Shown in pieces: positions 34,199-42,714 of a DNA stretch of 64,000 nucleotides; within the stretch, counting starts at the first letter, position 1, and every line of letters starts with the position of its first letter. The notes under the pieces are model-generated. The model was not told where the DNA came from, did not search any database, and worked only from the letters and a program-made list of their open reading frames with translations. Location of the stretch: the NCBI RefSeq assembly GCF_024622045.1, contig NZ_JANKBP010000011.1. One strand, 5' to 3'. The position numbers and the translations under genes were made by a program. This DNA is from Rodentibacter caecimuris (GTDB lineage: Bacteria; Pseudomonadota; Gammaproteobacteria; Enterobacterales; Pasteurellaceae).

Positions 34199-35104
34199 AT
34201 GCGTATTGGGATTGATTTAGGTGGCACTAAAATAGAAGTCATTGCGTTATCTCATCATGGGGAAACATTATTTAGAAAACGTATTCCGACACCAAGAGGT
34301 TCTTACGAAGCCACGCTTACTGCCATTAAAAGTTTGGTTGATGACGCTGAACAAGAAACGGGGCAAACAGGAACGGTTGGTGTGGGGATTCCTGGCACGA
34401 TTTCACCTTTTAGTTTAAGAGTCAAAAATGCCAATTCTGTTTGGTTAAACGGTCAATCGCTAGATAAAGATTTATCTCAAGTATTGAATAGAGAAGTGCG
34501 CATTGCCAATGATGCTAACTGTATGACGGTTTCTGAAGCGACTGACGGTGCCGGCGCAGGAAGTGCGGTTGTTTTAGCATTAATTTTGGGGACAGGTTGT
34601 GGTTCCGGCATTGTGATTAATGGTAAACCTCATAATGGTGGCAACGGTATTGGTGGAGAGTGGGGACATAATCCTTTACCTTGGATGGATGAAGAAGAGC
34701 AACAAATTGCTCAAATGTCACTTTGTTATTGCGGTCGTTCTGGTTGTATCGAACAATTTGTTTCAGGTACAGGGCTTTGTGATGATTATACACGCCGCTC
34801 AGGAAAAGTGTTAAAAGGGCATGAAATCGTGGCGCTTGCGGAACAGGGGGATGAACTGGCAGAACAAACTTTGCAGGTTTACGAACACCGTTTAGCAAAA
34901 GCACTTTCTGCTTATGTCAATGTGCTTGACCCGGATGTGATCGTATTTGCCGGTGGAGTATGCAATATAGACAGGCTTTATCATAATATACCCAAATTGA
35001 TGCCGAATTATATTTTTGGTAAAGAATTTCATACTCCTATTCGGAAAGCTCTGCATGGTGATGCCAGTGGGGTTAGGGGAGCGGCTTGGTTATGGCCTGT
35101 GTAA
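34199..35104 (+). CDS. mak: ROK-family fructokinase (Mak-like)
   Basis: 301 residues, closely similar throughout to E. coli Mak as I recall it. ATP-phosphate motif DLGGTKIEV at 6-14, the VGIPGTISPF and NDANCMTVSEA sugar-binding segments, the catalytic-base region GGEWGHNPLPWMDEE near 155, and the ROK zinc cluster CYCGRSGCIE near 177-186. It phosphorylates free fructose (and other hexoses weakly) to fructose 6-phosphate. Its place next to the importer suggests it processes the imported sugar. AGGAGAGG precedes the ATG. One USS near 34560. Confidence 0.85.
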   Translation: MRIGIDLGGTKIEVIALSHHGETLFRKRIPTPRGSYEATLTAIKSLVDDAEQETGQTGTVGVGIPGTISPFSLRVKNANSVWLNGQSLDKDLSQVLNREVRIANDANCMTVSEATDGAGAGSAVVLALILGTGCGSGIVINGKPHNGGNGIGGEWGHNPLPWMDEEEQQIAQMSLCYCGRSGCIEQFVSGTGLCDDYTRRSGKVLKGHEIVALAEQGDELAEQTLQVYEHRLAKALSAYVNVLDPDVIVFAGGVCNIDRLYHNIPKLMPNYIFGKEFHTPIRKALHGDASGVRGAAWLWPV

Positions 35105-35142
35105 TTTAGAATTCATTTTTATCTACGATTTCATCATAAAAA

Positions 35143-35171
35143 AATCCACCCTTTACAATAAACGGTGGATT
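35143..35171. terminator. Bidirectional terminator between mak and the TonB receptor
   Basis: AATCCACC (35143-35150) pairs with GGTGGATT (35164-35171). Leftward reading ends in seven T, rightward in AATTTTTAA. It serves the convergent fructokinase and receptor genes. Confidence 0.82.
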
Positions 35172-35208
35172 AATTTTTAAATACTATCAATACTAAAATT
35201 ATCTTTAA

Positions 35209-37248
35209 TTAGAACTGATAATTGATACCTACGCGTAACTCACGTCCTACACCCGGTAATACGTTCGGACGTTGGCTATGTGGATAGTAGAACTTATTAA
35301 ACGCATTATTAAGTGAAACATTGATATTTAATTGATCATTATTCAATGGCTTCCAGTTCACATAAAAATCATGCACACTATAGCCTGAGCGTACAATATC
35401 CGAGCCTGTCTCATTATCACGTACCAGAACGGAGCCCTTAGCTTTCTGTACGGTACGATTGCGCCAACCGAGTTCTAGGTTAGGATCTTCAAAGCGATAG
35501 GATAATGCAGCTGTCCAGGTACGACCAACTTGTACTGCAAATTCCGGATTTGAGCTGAGTAATTTTTTAGGGTGCGTATCATAGATGCGCGGTTTACTTT
35601 CAGACACACCAACACGGGCAGTAAATCCACCAATGGTATAGCCGGCGTTAATTTCATAACCACGGTTTTTAATAAAACCGGCATTCACAGCTTCTCTCAC
35701 GCCACCTGCATGTCTATCTTGCGGATTAGCTAAAGCGTCATTAATACGTTGCCAGAAATAACTTCCTTCCAATGAAAACCCTTCATAAGTATAGTTAAAA
35801 CCAATTTCCGTATTACGTGCACGTTCTGCAACCGTGCCGTCAGCAATAGATACAATGCCTCGTTTTCCATGAGTTAATAATGCATCATAGAGGCGTGGAC
35901 TGCGTGTAGCATAGTTATGGTTTGCACTGAGACTTAATCCTTCCGTAGCCTGCCAAATGACACCAAAACTAGGATTGAATTTGCCATCAGAAACAGACTT
36001 GTTATCCATTGCTTTAAGGTTGAAATAGTCATAGCGTAAACCTGTCGTGAAGATAAAATCACCGAGTGCGGTAATGGCTTCAATATAAGCACCGCTATCT
36101 TCTTTAGTCGGTTCAACTAAATTTGGTTGAAAGAATTTATGCGGAGTAATTTTTTGATGACGGTAGTTTAAACCGTATTTAAGTAAAACCGAGTCTCCAA
36201 TATCGGAATCAAAATTGATATTCGCCCCTTTAGTGGTGATTTTTGTTGTGGTTGGACCGGCAACATTGCCACAGTAACCACAACCGGAATCATCAGCAGA
36301 GTAACGTTTATCCTGCATAATATAAGCATTAGCGGTCAGTTCTTTAATAAAACCTAGGTTTTTACCGGTATATTCAAGATTGGTATTGTTCTTACTTGTT
36401 TCACGATAAGTTGGTTTTTGACGTTCTAAAGACAGTCTCCCTTCTGTCACCGTAAATTCCTCACGCACAGTACGCACACCACGATGTTCATCTTTAAGAT
36501 GACTTAATACTACGCGATGATTCCCATCACCAAAAGTGCCACCTAATTTAATTAAATAATTACGCTTATCTAAAGCGCTGTAAGGTACAGTATCTCCGCC
36601 ATTGATATTACGGTAGTTTTTACCCGGTTTGTAGTGATCATTATCGGTTCTTGCGTAAGATACTAAGGCATCAAAATTACCTGATTTACCAAAAGCTGTT
36701 GCGCCGTAGCTATAACTGTCATTGGATGAGAATCCGGAATTTAAACGAAAGCCGTAATCTTTATTGCTCCCTTTTAGCAAATCAAGCGCATCGACTGTTT
36801 TCACAATAATTGCACCATTTGTTGCACCTATTCCTGCACTCGCAGAACCCGCCCCTTTTTGTACGGAAACAGTTTTTAATAAGGCAGGATCAATAATAAA
36901 ACGACCTTGGTGATATAAAATTTGGCTATCGGAATAAGCATTATCCACTTTAATATCAACAGAGTTTTGTCCCATGCCGCGGATAGTGAGGAATTGAGAT
37001 GTTCCGTTTCCGCCACCAAAGGAAATGGAGGGCTCTTTAGCTAAAAAGTCGCGTAAATCGGTAGAAGTACTCTCATTACGTTCCTGCATTGTGACAATAT
37101 TTGTCTGCACTTTTGTACCTTGACGATCCGTCACAGTAATTTCATCTAGCATAGTACTTGAACCGCTATTTGCTAAAGCAGTACTTGCAGTTAATACACT
37201 CATCACAACGAAACTGATGTGTGTAAGGCCAAATTGTTTTCCTTTCAT
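35209..37248 (-). CDS. fetA: FetA/FrpB-type TonB-dependent outer-membrane receptor
   Basis: 679 residues with signal peptide 1-26 ending ALA. TonB box DEITVTD near 35, plug domain (about 50-160) with the LTIRGMGQNS and VDNAYSDSQILYHQGRFIIDPALLK segments, then a 22-strand barrel ending in the aromatic GINYQF. The plug and early barrel (QKGAGSASAGIGATNGAI, PYSALDKRNYL) match Neisseria FetA/FrpB, which import ferric enterobactin-type siderophores. Iron-siderophore uptake is inferred; the exact ligand is unknown. A Fur-like box lies upstream. No ABC partner is adjacent. No USS in the gene. Confidence 0.85.
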   Translation of the reverse strand: MKGKQFGLTHISFVVMSVLTASTALANSGSSTMLDEITVTDRQGTKVQTNIVTMQERNESTSTDLRDFLAKEPSISFGGGNGTSQFLTIRGMGQNSVDIKVDNAYSDSQILYHQGRFIIDPALLKTVSVQKGAGSASAGIGATNGAIIVKTVDALDLLKGSNKDYGFRLNSGFSSNDSYSYGATAFGKSGNFDALVSYARTDNDHYKPGKNYRNINGGDTVPYSALDKRNYLIKLGGTFGDGNHRVVLSHLKDEHRGVRTVREEFTVTEGRLSLERQKPTYRETSKNNTNLEYTGKNLGFIKELTANAYIMQDKRYSADDSGCGYCGNVAGPTTTKITTKGANINFDSDIGDSVLLKYGLNYRHQKITPHKFFQPNLVEPTKEDSGAYIEAITALGDFIFTTGLRYDYFNLKAMDNKSVSDGKFNPSFGVIWQATEGLSLSANHNYATRSPRLYDALLTHGKRGIVSIADGTVAERARNTEIGFNYTYEGFSLEGSYFWQRINDALANPQDRHAGGVREAVNAGFIKNRGYEINAGYTIGGFTARVGVSESKPRIYDTHPKKLLSSNPEFAVQVGRTWTAALSYRFEDPNLELGWRNRTVQKAKGSVLVRDNETGSDIVRSGYSVHDFYVNWKPLNNDQLNINVSLNNAFNKFYYPHSQRPNVLPGVGRELRVGINYQF

Positions 37249-37324
37249 ACATTTCCCTTGATTTATAAATGAAAAAATAATTTCTTACCTTAGTAAGTTA
37301 CAAAATCACTAGTAATATTAAACT

Positions 37325-37343
37325 AAATGATAACAATTATTAT
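37325..37343 (-). promoter_or_regulatory. Fur-like box upstream of the fetA-like gene
   Basis: The AATGATAACAATTATTAT core agrees with the E. coli 19-base Fur consensus at about 13 positions. It lies 77 bases before the receptor start in very A+T-rich DNA, a place suited to iron repression. It could also act on a rightward transcript. Confidence 0.6.
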
Positions 37344-37684
37344 ATATATTTTTATTTTAATCTCAATCAAATTAATCAAGGTAATAGACAATATCTCATA
37401 ACACGTATTTGTTTGAAGAAAATCGAATAAAAGAGGGGAATTGTTATGAAAAATCTAAAAAATATTAAAATGTCTTATTTTAACTAAGGAGATTTTATAG
37501 AACAGTCTCAACGTTAAAACAAAATAGATTAACTCTCAGTTTTATGAAGAGAGGGCAACAGAGGAAAACCATGCTTATTTTCTAGTCAATCTGTTGCCCC
37601 AAACGTTTTTCTGAAACCAACCGCACTTTATAAGTGTAAGGCTAAATTTGCCATATTATCGTGTGTCATTTGACATCATAATCC
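37344..37684. other. Gap between queF and the TonB receptor gene, no supported gene
   Basis: About 340 bases. It holds a 13-codon frame (37446-37487) with a good GAGGGG site before it and another AAGGAG just after its stop, and a nine-pair inverted repeat GGGCAACAG/CTGTTGCCC (37553-37561 with 37591-37599). Leftward it is the 3' side of queF, but there is no clear T-run terminator. A USS occurs near 37620. A small RNA here is possible but unproven. Confidence 0.5.
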
Positions 37685-38512
37685 TTATTGTCTGGCTAAA
37701 CGTAAGTTTTCCGGTAAGGTTTCAAAGTTAGAGCGGAAAGGGTTAATATCCAAACCGCCACGGCGGGTATAGCGGGCGTAAACCGTGAGTTTTTCCGGTT
37801 TGGCATAGCGCATTAAATCGCAGAAAATGCGTTCCACACATTGTTCGTGGAATTCGTTATGTTGGCGGAAAGAGACAACGTAACGCAATAATTTTTCCCG
37901 ATTGATTTTCTTGCCTATGTAATGAATTTGCAACGTTCCCCAATCCGGTTGATTGGTGATTAAACAATTTGATTTGAGTAAATGGCTGACGAGATATTCC
38001 TCAACCTTTTCATTTGAAACACAATCCTTCAACCAATCCGGGTTAAATTCATAATTGGTGATATCAATATCCTGCCCATCAATACAATCGCCTTGTAAAT
38101 GATCAATTTTTTGCGCTTGATAAAATGAAAGGGGATTTAACCGCACTTTCACCTCACCTTGCGCACATTCCGTTAAATCTTTTTGCATCACTTGCGCCAC
38201 TTGCTGGAAGTCGGTGAATTTGCTTTGGTTAAAACTGTTTAAATAAAGTTTAAAACTTTTGGATTCAATTAAATTTTGGCTTTGTTGATCCAAATAGATA
38301 TCCGCAATCGCCACTTGTGGCACACCTTTTTCATTAAGCCATGATATTTCATAGGCTGTCCAAATATCCGCACCTATTGTGAAAGGTTGTGTTTCGGTTA
38401 TACCTAAATCATCACGATTCAAAGCCCGCGGCACGGATTGTAATAAAGTGCGGTCATATTCGCTGGCATATTCGGTTTTTTGCCCAAGTTTAAGTGATGT
38501 TAGCTTGTTCAT
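37685..38512 (-). CDS. queF: NADPH-dependent 7-cyano-7-deazaguanine reductase
   Basis: 275 residues, the long two-domain QueF (T-fold) form. The catalytic Cys lies in SNCLITNQPDWG near 184-195, with the QueF motif ESKSFKLYLNSFNQ near 82-95 and the C-terminal FHEQCVERIF near 223. It reduces preQ0 to preQ1 for queuosine in tRNA. It closes a leftward run nuc-csdA-csdE-Zn-ribbon-queF and follows the Zn-ribbon gene by 15 bases. Two USS copies lie inside (38140, 38450). Confidence 0.95.
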   Translation of the reverse strand: MNKLTSLKLGQKTEYASEYDRTLLQSVPRALNRDDLGITETQPFTIGADIWTAYEISWLNEKGVPQVAIADIYLDQQSQNLIESKSFKLYLNSFNQSKFTDFQQVAQVMQKDLTECAQGEVKVRLNPLSFYQAQKIDHLQGDCIDGQDIDITNYEFNPDWLKDCVSNEKVEEYLVSHLLKSNCLITNQPDWGTLQIHYIGKKINREKLLRYVVSFRQHNEFHEQCVERIFCDLMRYAKPEKLTVYARYTRRGGLDINPFRSNFETLPENLRLARQ

Positions 38513-38527
38513 TATTTCTTTTCCTAG

Positions 38528-39313
38528 TTATAAAAAATTCCACGAAATGTTCGATATCAATCGACATTGATCACATTTAAAATGAAACACCTCAAAAATG
38601 GGTTCGCTTAACACCCAGTTACCACCACATTCAGGGCAGTGACGGTGTTGCTCATTTTCAAGAGATTGGCCGCCTACACGATAGAGATAATAGTAGGTCG
38701 GAATATTATTTATTTTTTCGATTTCTTGCGCTAAATAACGACCATGTTTAGCGAGCGTGCTTTGATGATCGGCTATTTCTTGTAAAGCCGCTTGTTCCAA
38801 GGTCGAACCGTTCATTTGTAATTGATCGCAGGCTTGCCAGTTTTCTTGCCATTTAATTAAATCTTGACTCAAGTGCGGTTGATACTGAAGCTGTTTATAA
38901 AGCGGGATTGGTGCAAAATTTTCGCCACTGTGAATGGGAGAACAGCTTTGTAAATGAGTCGTATAAAGTATTTGCCACGTAGGATGAGAATTTGCTGTGG
39001 TTTGATCGCTATTGAAGTCATCTCCAATAAGTTGAAAACCATCAAAAATTAGTCCGAGCTTTTCTGCATTTGCTAATGCTTGATTGACTTCTACATTGTT
39101 ATTTTGCGGAAAAAGGCTGTTTTGTTCAGGGCAAATGACACGCATTGCAAAACCTTGTTGATCATTTTCCTCCGCTAGATAGAGAGGAATTTCACGCCCG
39201 ATAATTTGACCGTTATAACGCCATTGATCGATAACATTATTAAGCAAACGGCTTTGCTCCGTAATGTCATTCTCAAGTGCGGTCAATTTGAAGAAAGTTT
39301 CAATTAAGTACAT
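38528..39313 (-). CDS. DUF2310-type Zn-ribbon protein
   Basis: 261 residues. The C-terminal end holds a clear zinc ribbon, CPECGG...FKCDQC (about 227-250), and the body matches the Zn-ribbon-containing proteins common in Pasteurellaceae and Vibrio (DUF2310). A nucleic-acid-binding role has been guessed for the family. No signal peptide or membrane segment. Its start overlaps the end of csdE by ten bases, so the two are translationally coupled, and queF follows by 15 bases. Function unknown. Confidence 0.78.
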   Translation of the reverse strand: MYLIETFFKLTALENDITEQSRLLNNVIDQWRYNGQIIGREIPLYLAEENDQQGFAMRVICPEQNSLFPQNNNVEVNQALANAEKLGLIFDGFQLIGDDFNSDQTTANSHPTWQILYTTHLQSCSPIHSGENFAPIPLYKQLQYQPHLSQDLIKWQENWQACDQLQMNGSTLEQAALQEIADHQSTLAKHGRYLAQEIEKINNIPTYYYLYRVGGQSLENEQHRHCPECGGNWVLSEPIFEVFHFKCDQCRLISNISWNFL

Positions 39314-39684
39314 AGTTGTTTTAGCTGTTGTCCGATTTGATTTAAGCCGTTTAAGCGGGTTTCGCTTAATCGTTGTGCAATACCGAGTTCAGTAAAAAAG
39401 GCGGTAAGGTCAAATTCTCGTAGCGCATTTGCCGTTTTACCATTAATTTTTTCAAGTAAAATCCACAGCAAACCATTCATAATGCGGGCTTCGCTAAAGG
39501 CGTTGAATTGAAAAGTGCGGTCATTTTTAGGGATAATTTGAAACCACATTTGTGCTTCACAGCCGCTAATTGATTGCATATTGGCAAGTTCATTATCACT
39601 TGGACGGGGCAAATTTTTGCCCGCTTGAATAATCAGGCGGTAACGTTCTTCCCAGTTTGTTGCCAGTTTTAATTGTTCGATCAT
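39304..39684 (-). CDS. csdE: CsdE/SufE-type sulfur acceptor
   Basis: 126 residues, SufE fold. The sulfur-accepting Cys lies in SISGCEAQMWFQ near residue 43. SufE/CsdE proteins take persulfide from a class II cysteine desulfurase and stimulate it; the partner csdA is directly upstream, overlapping by four bases. Shorter than E. coli CsdE (147) mostly at the N-terminus. In a genome without sufBCD it would feed general sulfur transfer; that cannot be judged here. One USS near 39515. Confidence 0.88.
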   Translation of the reverse strand: MIEQLKLATNWEERYRLIIQAGKNLPRPSDNELANMQSISGCEAQMWFQIIPKNDRTFQFNAFSEARIMNGLLWILLEKINGKTANALREFDLTAFFTELGIAQRLSETRLNGLNQIGQQLKQLCT

Positions 39685-40880
39685 TGTAAAAGTTCCAAGG
39701 CTTTATCCAGTGCGACAAAGAATTGTGCCACATCCTCAGGCGTATTGTAAGGGGCAAAGGAGAGGCGTAAGGTCGTTCGTTTTCCAAGTCTTGTTAAATA
39801 GGGCTGTGCGCAATGTTCTCCCACTCGCAATGCAATATTTTGTTCACTGAGTAATGTGGAAAGATCCGAACTATCAACCCCCTCAAAGATAAAACAGACA
39901 ATGGTGCTCGGTTGTGGAGAATTGAATAATCGGCAATTTACATAATTTTTTAACCGCACTTTGACAGATTCCGCTAATGCCACAGCATGCTGTTCGGCAG
40001 AGACAAAATCCCATTGTTGTAACCAATCCAATACCGCATTAAAGCCAATCACACCTGCGATATTGGGGGTGCCGGCTTCAAGACGATAGGGCAAATCCGC
40101 AAAAGTAATGTTTTCCGCCGACACGCGATCTACCATTTTGCCACCAAAAAAGAGCGGTTGTAGTTGTGAAAGTGCGGTCAGTTTTCCGCTTAATACGCCA
40201 ATCCCGTTTGGCCCATAAATTTTATGTGCGGAAAAAGCGAGAAAATCCGCATCAAGATCTTGTAGATCAATCTGAATATGGCTAATCGCTTGTGCAGCAT
40301 CGACTAAAACAAGTGCGCTACCGGATTGGCGGATATATTGGATCAAGCGTTTGACGGGCTGTTCCGTGCCGGTGACGTTTGAAACAAAATTTAACGCCAC
40401 CAACTTTGTACGTTCATTGAGGGCATTTTTTAATGCGGTTTCATCAATGAGCCAATTATCTGAAATAGGTAAAATTCGAATTTTTGCACCGCACTTTTTG
40501 GCGGTTTCATGCCAAGTAACAAAATTAGCGTGATGATCCGCTTGGCTAATCAGAATTTCATCACCGGCTTTTAGATGTGGCAATAATCCGTTTGCCACTA
40601 AATTAATCGCATGTGTAGTACCCGATGTCCAAATTACTGCCTTTTCATCTTCCGCATTAATCAATTGTCTCACTTGCGTGCGGGCTTGTTCATATTGAGC
40701 GGTTTGCTTTGCATCATATTGACTACGATGAACCGAACCGGCGGAGGCATAAAATTCAGTCGTGCGCTCAATTAATACATTCGGTTTTAATGTTGTCGCG
40801 GCATTATCCAAATACACGGTAGCATTTGTTTTTCCAAAATAAGGAAAATTTTCTTTAAATGATTGATAATCAAAAGCCAT
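39681..40880 (-). CDS. csdA: Cysteine desulfurase CsdA/SufS-type
   Basis: 399 residues from the ATG at 40880 (MAFDYQSFKENFPYF), preceded by GGAG; a longer frame reaching 40907 runs into the nuc gene. Class II PLP enzyme: VYLDNAATTLKP at the start, pyridoxal Lys in AFSAHKIYGPNG near 222 and the catalytic Cys in GEHCAQP near 358. It removes sulfur from cysteine and hands it to the CsdE protein encoded next. The start overlaps the end of nuc by 11 bases. Three USS copies are inside. Confidence 0.92.
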   Translation of the reverse strand: MAFDYQSFKENFPYFGKTNATVYLDNAATTLKPNVLIERTTEFYASAGSVHRSQYDAKQTAQYEQARTQVRQLINAEDEKAVIWTSGTTHAINLVANGLLPHLKAGDEILISQADHHANFVTWHETAKKCGAKIRILPISDNWLIDETALKNALNERTKLVALNFVSNVTGTEQPVKRLIQYIRQSGSALVLVDAAQAISHIQIDLQDLDADFLAFSAHKIYGPNGIGVLSGKLTALSQLQPLFFGGKMVDRVSAENITFADLPYRLEAGTPNIAGVIGFNAVLDWLQQWDFVSAEQHAVALAESVKVRLKNYVNCRLFNSPQPSTIVCFIFEGVDSSDLSTLLSEQNIALRVGEHCAQPYLTRLGKRTTLRLSFAPYNTPEDVAQFFVALDKALELLQ

Positions 40881-41358
40881 ATTTTTTCTCCTGTTTACGC
40901 CATTCATACGGTGGAATGGGGGAACGCGCAGCCCATAATCCTAATCGTTGTATTTGTGCTTTTTGTTGGGCGTATAAATAAACGGGGTGGCGAAGATATT
41001 GACGATATGCCCAAGCCATACCGGATTTCACCATTTCAAGATTAATGTTTTTTCCGTTGGAATAAACTGTTGCCAGTGTGCGTTTATAGCGATCTTGACC
41101 TGTTATTTTTAAGGTGACTATACGTTTGTAAATTAAATTTGAAAGCCGTTGTTTTGATTTTTTCCCAAAAGGTTGATTGCTTTCCGGCGCATCAATTTCT
41201 TCCAAACGCACTTTGATCGGCTTGTTTCCTCGCATAAGGCAAGTGATCGTATCCCCATCACTAATTCCTACCACAACGCAGGTATTGGGAGGATGAGCAT
41301 AGGCAGAAAGTGCGGTTAAAAAAAATAATGAAATTAAGATGACAGTATTTTTAATCAT
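40870..41358 (-). CDS. Thermonuclease-family (SNase) exported protein
   Basis: 162 residues. Signal peptide 1-21 (IKNTVILISLFFLTALSAYA), then a staphylococcal-nuclease OB fold: VVVGISDGDTITC, VRLEEIDAPES (catalytic Arg and Asp), FGKKSKQRLSNLI, DRYKRTLATVY (second Arg) and MVKSGMAWAYRQYL. Such nucleases cut DNA or RNA near the surface and could help with uptake, nutrient release or net degradation. It is the first gene of the leftward csd group and overlaps csdA by 11 bases. A USS overlaps its signal-peptide codons near 41310. Confidence 0.87.
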   Translation of the reverse strand: MIKNTVILISLFFLTALSAYAHPPNTCVVVGISDGDTITCLMRGNKPIKVRLEEIDAPESNQPFGKKSKQRLSNLIYKRIVTLKITGQDRYKRTLATVYSNGKNINLEMVKSGMAWAYRQYLRHPVYLYAQQKAQIQRLGLWAARSPIPPYEWRKQEKKYGF

Positions 41359-41576
41359 AGCGTTATTGAAAGATAAATCGGCGAGTGGCTAACAATTATT
41401 ATGCCTAGTAAAGCTAAGCGACTATTGTATCAAATTCCAAACTGAATGAAGCATAATTGTTGTTTTTGATCAAACGCATAAATTCCGGTGTTTTTAAAGA
41501 AAAAGGGTAGCAAGAGTTCGGGAAATCGGCGTAAAATAATTTTGAAGTTTTATTGAAAAAGTTTAAAAGGACAAAG

Positions 41577-42008
41577 ATGTTATACAAGCTGTTTCTTTTG
41601 GTTCGTTCCTTATTAATTCTTTACATCATGCTTTATCTTGGCAATCAAATTGCGTCTTTTATCCCAGCCGGCGTACCCGGGAGTATTTGGGGATTACTAT
41701 TACTTTTCATTGGCTTGACGACCAGAATTACTCCGTTGGAATGGATTTATTTTGGTGCAAGTTTGTTAATTCATTTTATGGCGGTTTTATTTGTTCCCGT
41801 GAGTGTGGGAATTATTAAGTATTCCGATTTATTATGGACGCAAATGAATATTTTGATTATCCCAAATGTTGTCAGCACCTTTGTTACGCTGGTTTTTATC
41901 GGTATTGTGGCGAATATGATGTTTGAGCGCCAATCATTTCGCCATAAACGTAAAAAAGTATTAGCCAAACGCATAGTGCAAGAAGAAAAACAAACACATC
42001 AACAATAG
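41577..42008 (+). CDS. lrgA: LrgA/CidA-family holin-like membrane protein
   Basis: 143 residues from ATG 41577, with AAAAGGACAA before it. Four membrane helices (about 5-25, 29-47, 60-80, 90-115) and the signature PAGVPGSIWGLLLLF near 33-47; the tail is basic (FRHKRKKVLAKR). LrgA/CidA proteins act as holin- or antiholin-like factors linked to autolysis and metabolite export. LrgB follows ten bases later, the standard pair. Confidence 0.88.
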   Translation: MLYKLFLLVRSLLILYIMLYLGNQIASFIPAGVPGSIWGLLLLFIGLTTRITPLEWIYFGASLLIHFMAVLFVPVSVGIIKYSDLLWTQMNILIIPNVVSTFVTLVFIGIVANMMFERQSFRHKRKKVLAKRIVQEEKQTHQQ

Positions 42009-42017
42009 AGTCAAAGT

Positions 42018-42710
42018 ATGAATTACATCATTTACCTTTATAGTTTTTTAACCATTTTCGGATTTTGGCTTGCCCTGCAAATTAATAAACGTTGGAAATC
42101 AATTATTTTTAACTCGTTTATTCTCACCGTGCTGATTTTAGTAGTGATTTTGATTATGGGAAAAATTCCTTACGATGATTATATGCAAGGGAATGCCCCC
42201 ATTAACCATTTATTAAGCCTGAGTATTGTGGCACTCGCCTTGCCGTTATATGAACAATTAAGACAAATTGCAAAACAGTGGCGCATTATTCTCTCTGTTG
42301 TTGTCCTTGCTTCGCTTCTTTCGATGTTTAGCGGCGCAATCCTTGCACTAATTTTAGGGGCGACACCGGATATGGTTGCTACGGTACTACCTAAATCTAT
42401 TACAACGCCGATTGCGATGGAAGTTTCAGCCCATTTAGGCGGCATTCCTGCCGTCACCGCTGTGGGGGTAGTCGTTGCGGGTTTACAAGGTTCAATTTTT
42501 GGTTATTTAATTTTGAAAAAAATAGGGTTACGCCACCAAGAGGCAATAGGTTTATCCGTCGGTTCGATCTCTCACGCTTTGGGAACCGTAAGCTGTATGG
42601 AAATTAATCCCAAAGCAGGGAGTTATAGTTCGATTTCTTTAGTACTTTGTGGCATTATCAGCTCTATCCTTGCTCCGTTAGTATTTAAAATGATTTATTT
42701 ACTTGTATAA
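42018..42710 (+). CDS. lrgB: LrgB/CidB-family membrane protein
   Basis: 230 residues with six to seven membrane helices. Signature LPKSITTPIAMEVSAHLGGIPA near 129-150 and SVGSISHALGTVSCMEINPKAGSYSS near 182-207. LrgB partners LrgA; plant and bacterial relatives export glycolate/glycerate or pyruvate, so a transport role is also possible. The gene overlaps nothing but the dGTPase ATG follows by four bases, so a coupled transcript is likely. Confidence 0.9.
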   Translation: MNYIIYLYSFLTIFGFWLALQINKRWKSIIFNSFILTVLILVVILIMGKIPYDDYMQGNAPINHLLSLSIVALALPLYEQLRQIAKQWRIILSVVVLASLLSMFSGAILALILGATPDMVATVLPKSITTPIAMEVSAHLGGIPAVTAVGVVVAGLQGSIFGYLILKKIGLRHQEAIGLSVGSISHALGTVSCMEINPKAGSYSSISLVLCGIISSILAPLVFKMIYLLV

Positions 42711-42714
42711 GCCT

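Noticed and set aside
37446..37487. 13-codon peptide gene MKNLKNIKMSYFN
   Set aside because: Good ribosome site but too short and A+T-biased to support as a gene without conservation; recorded in the gap entry only.
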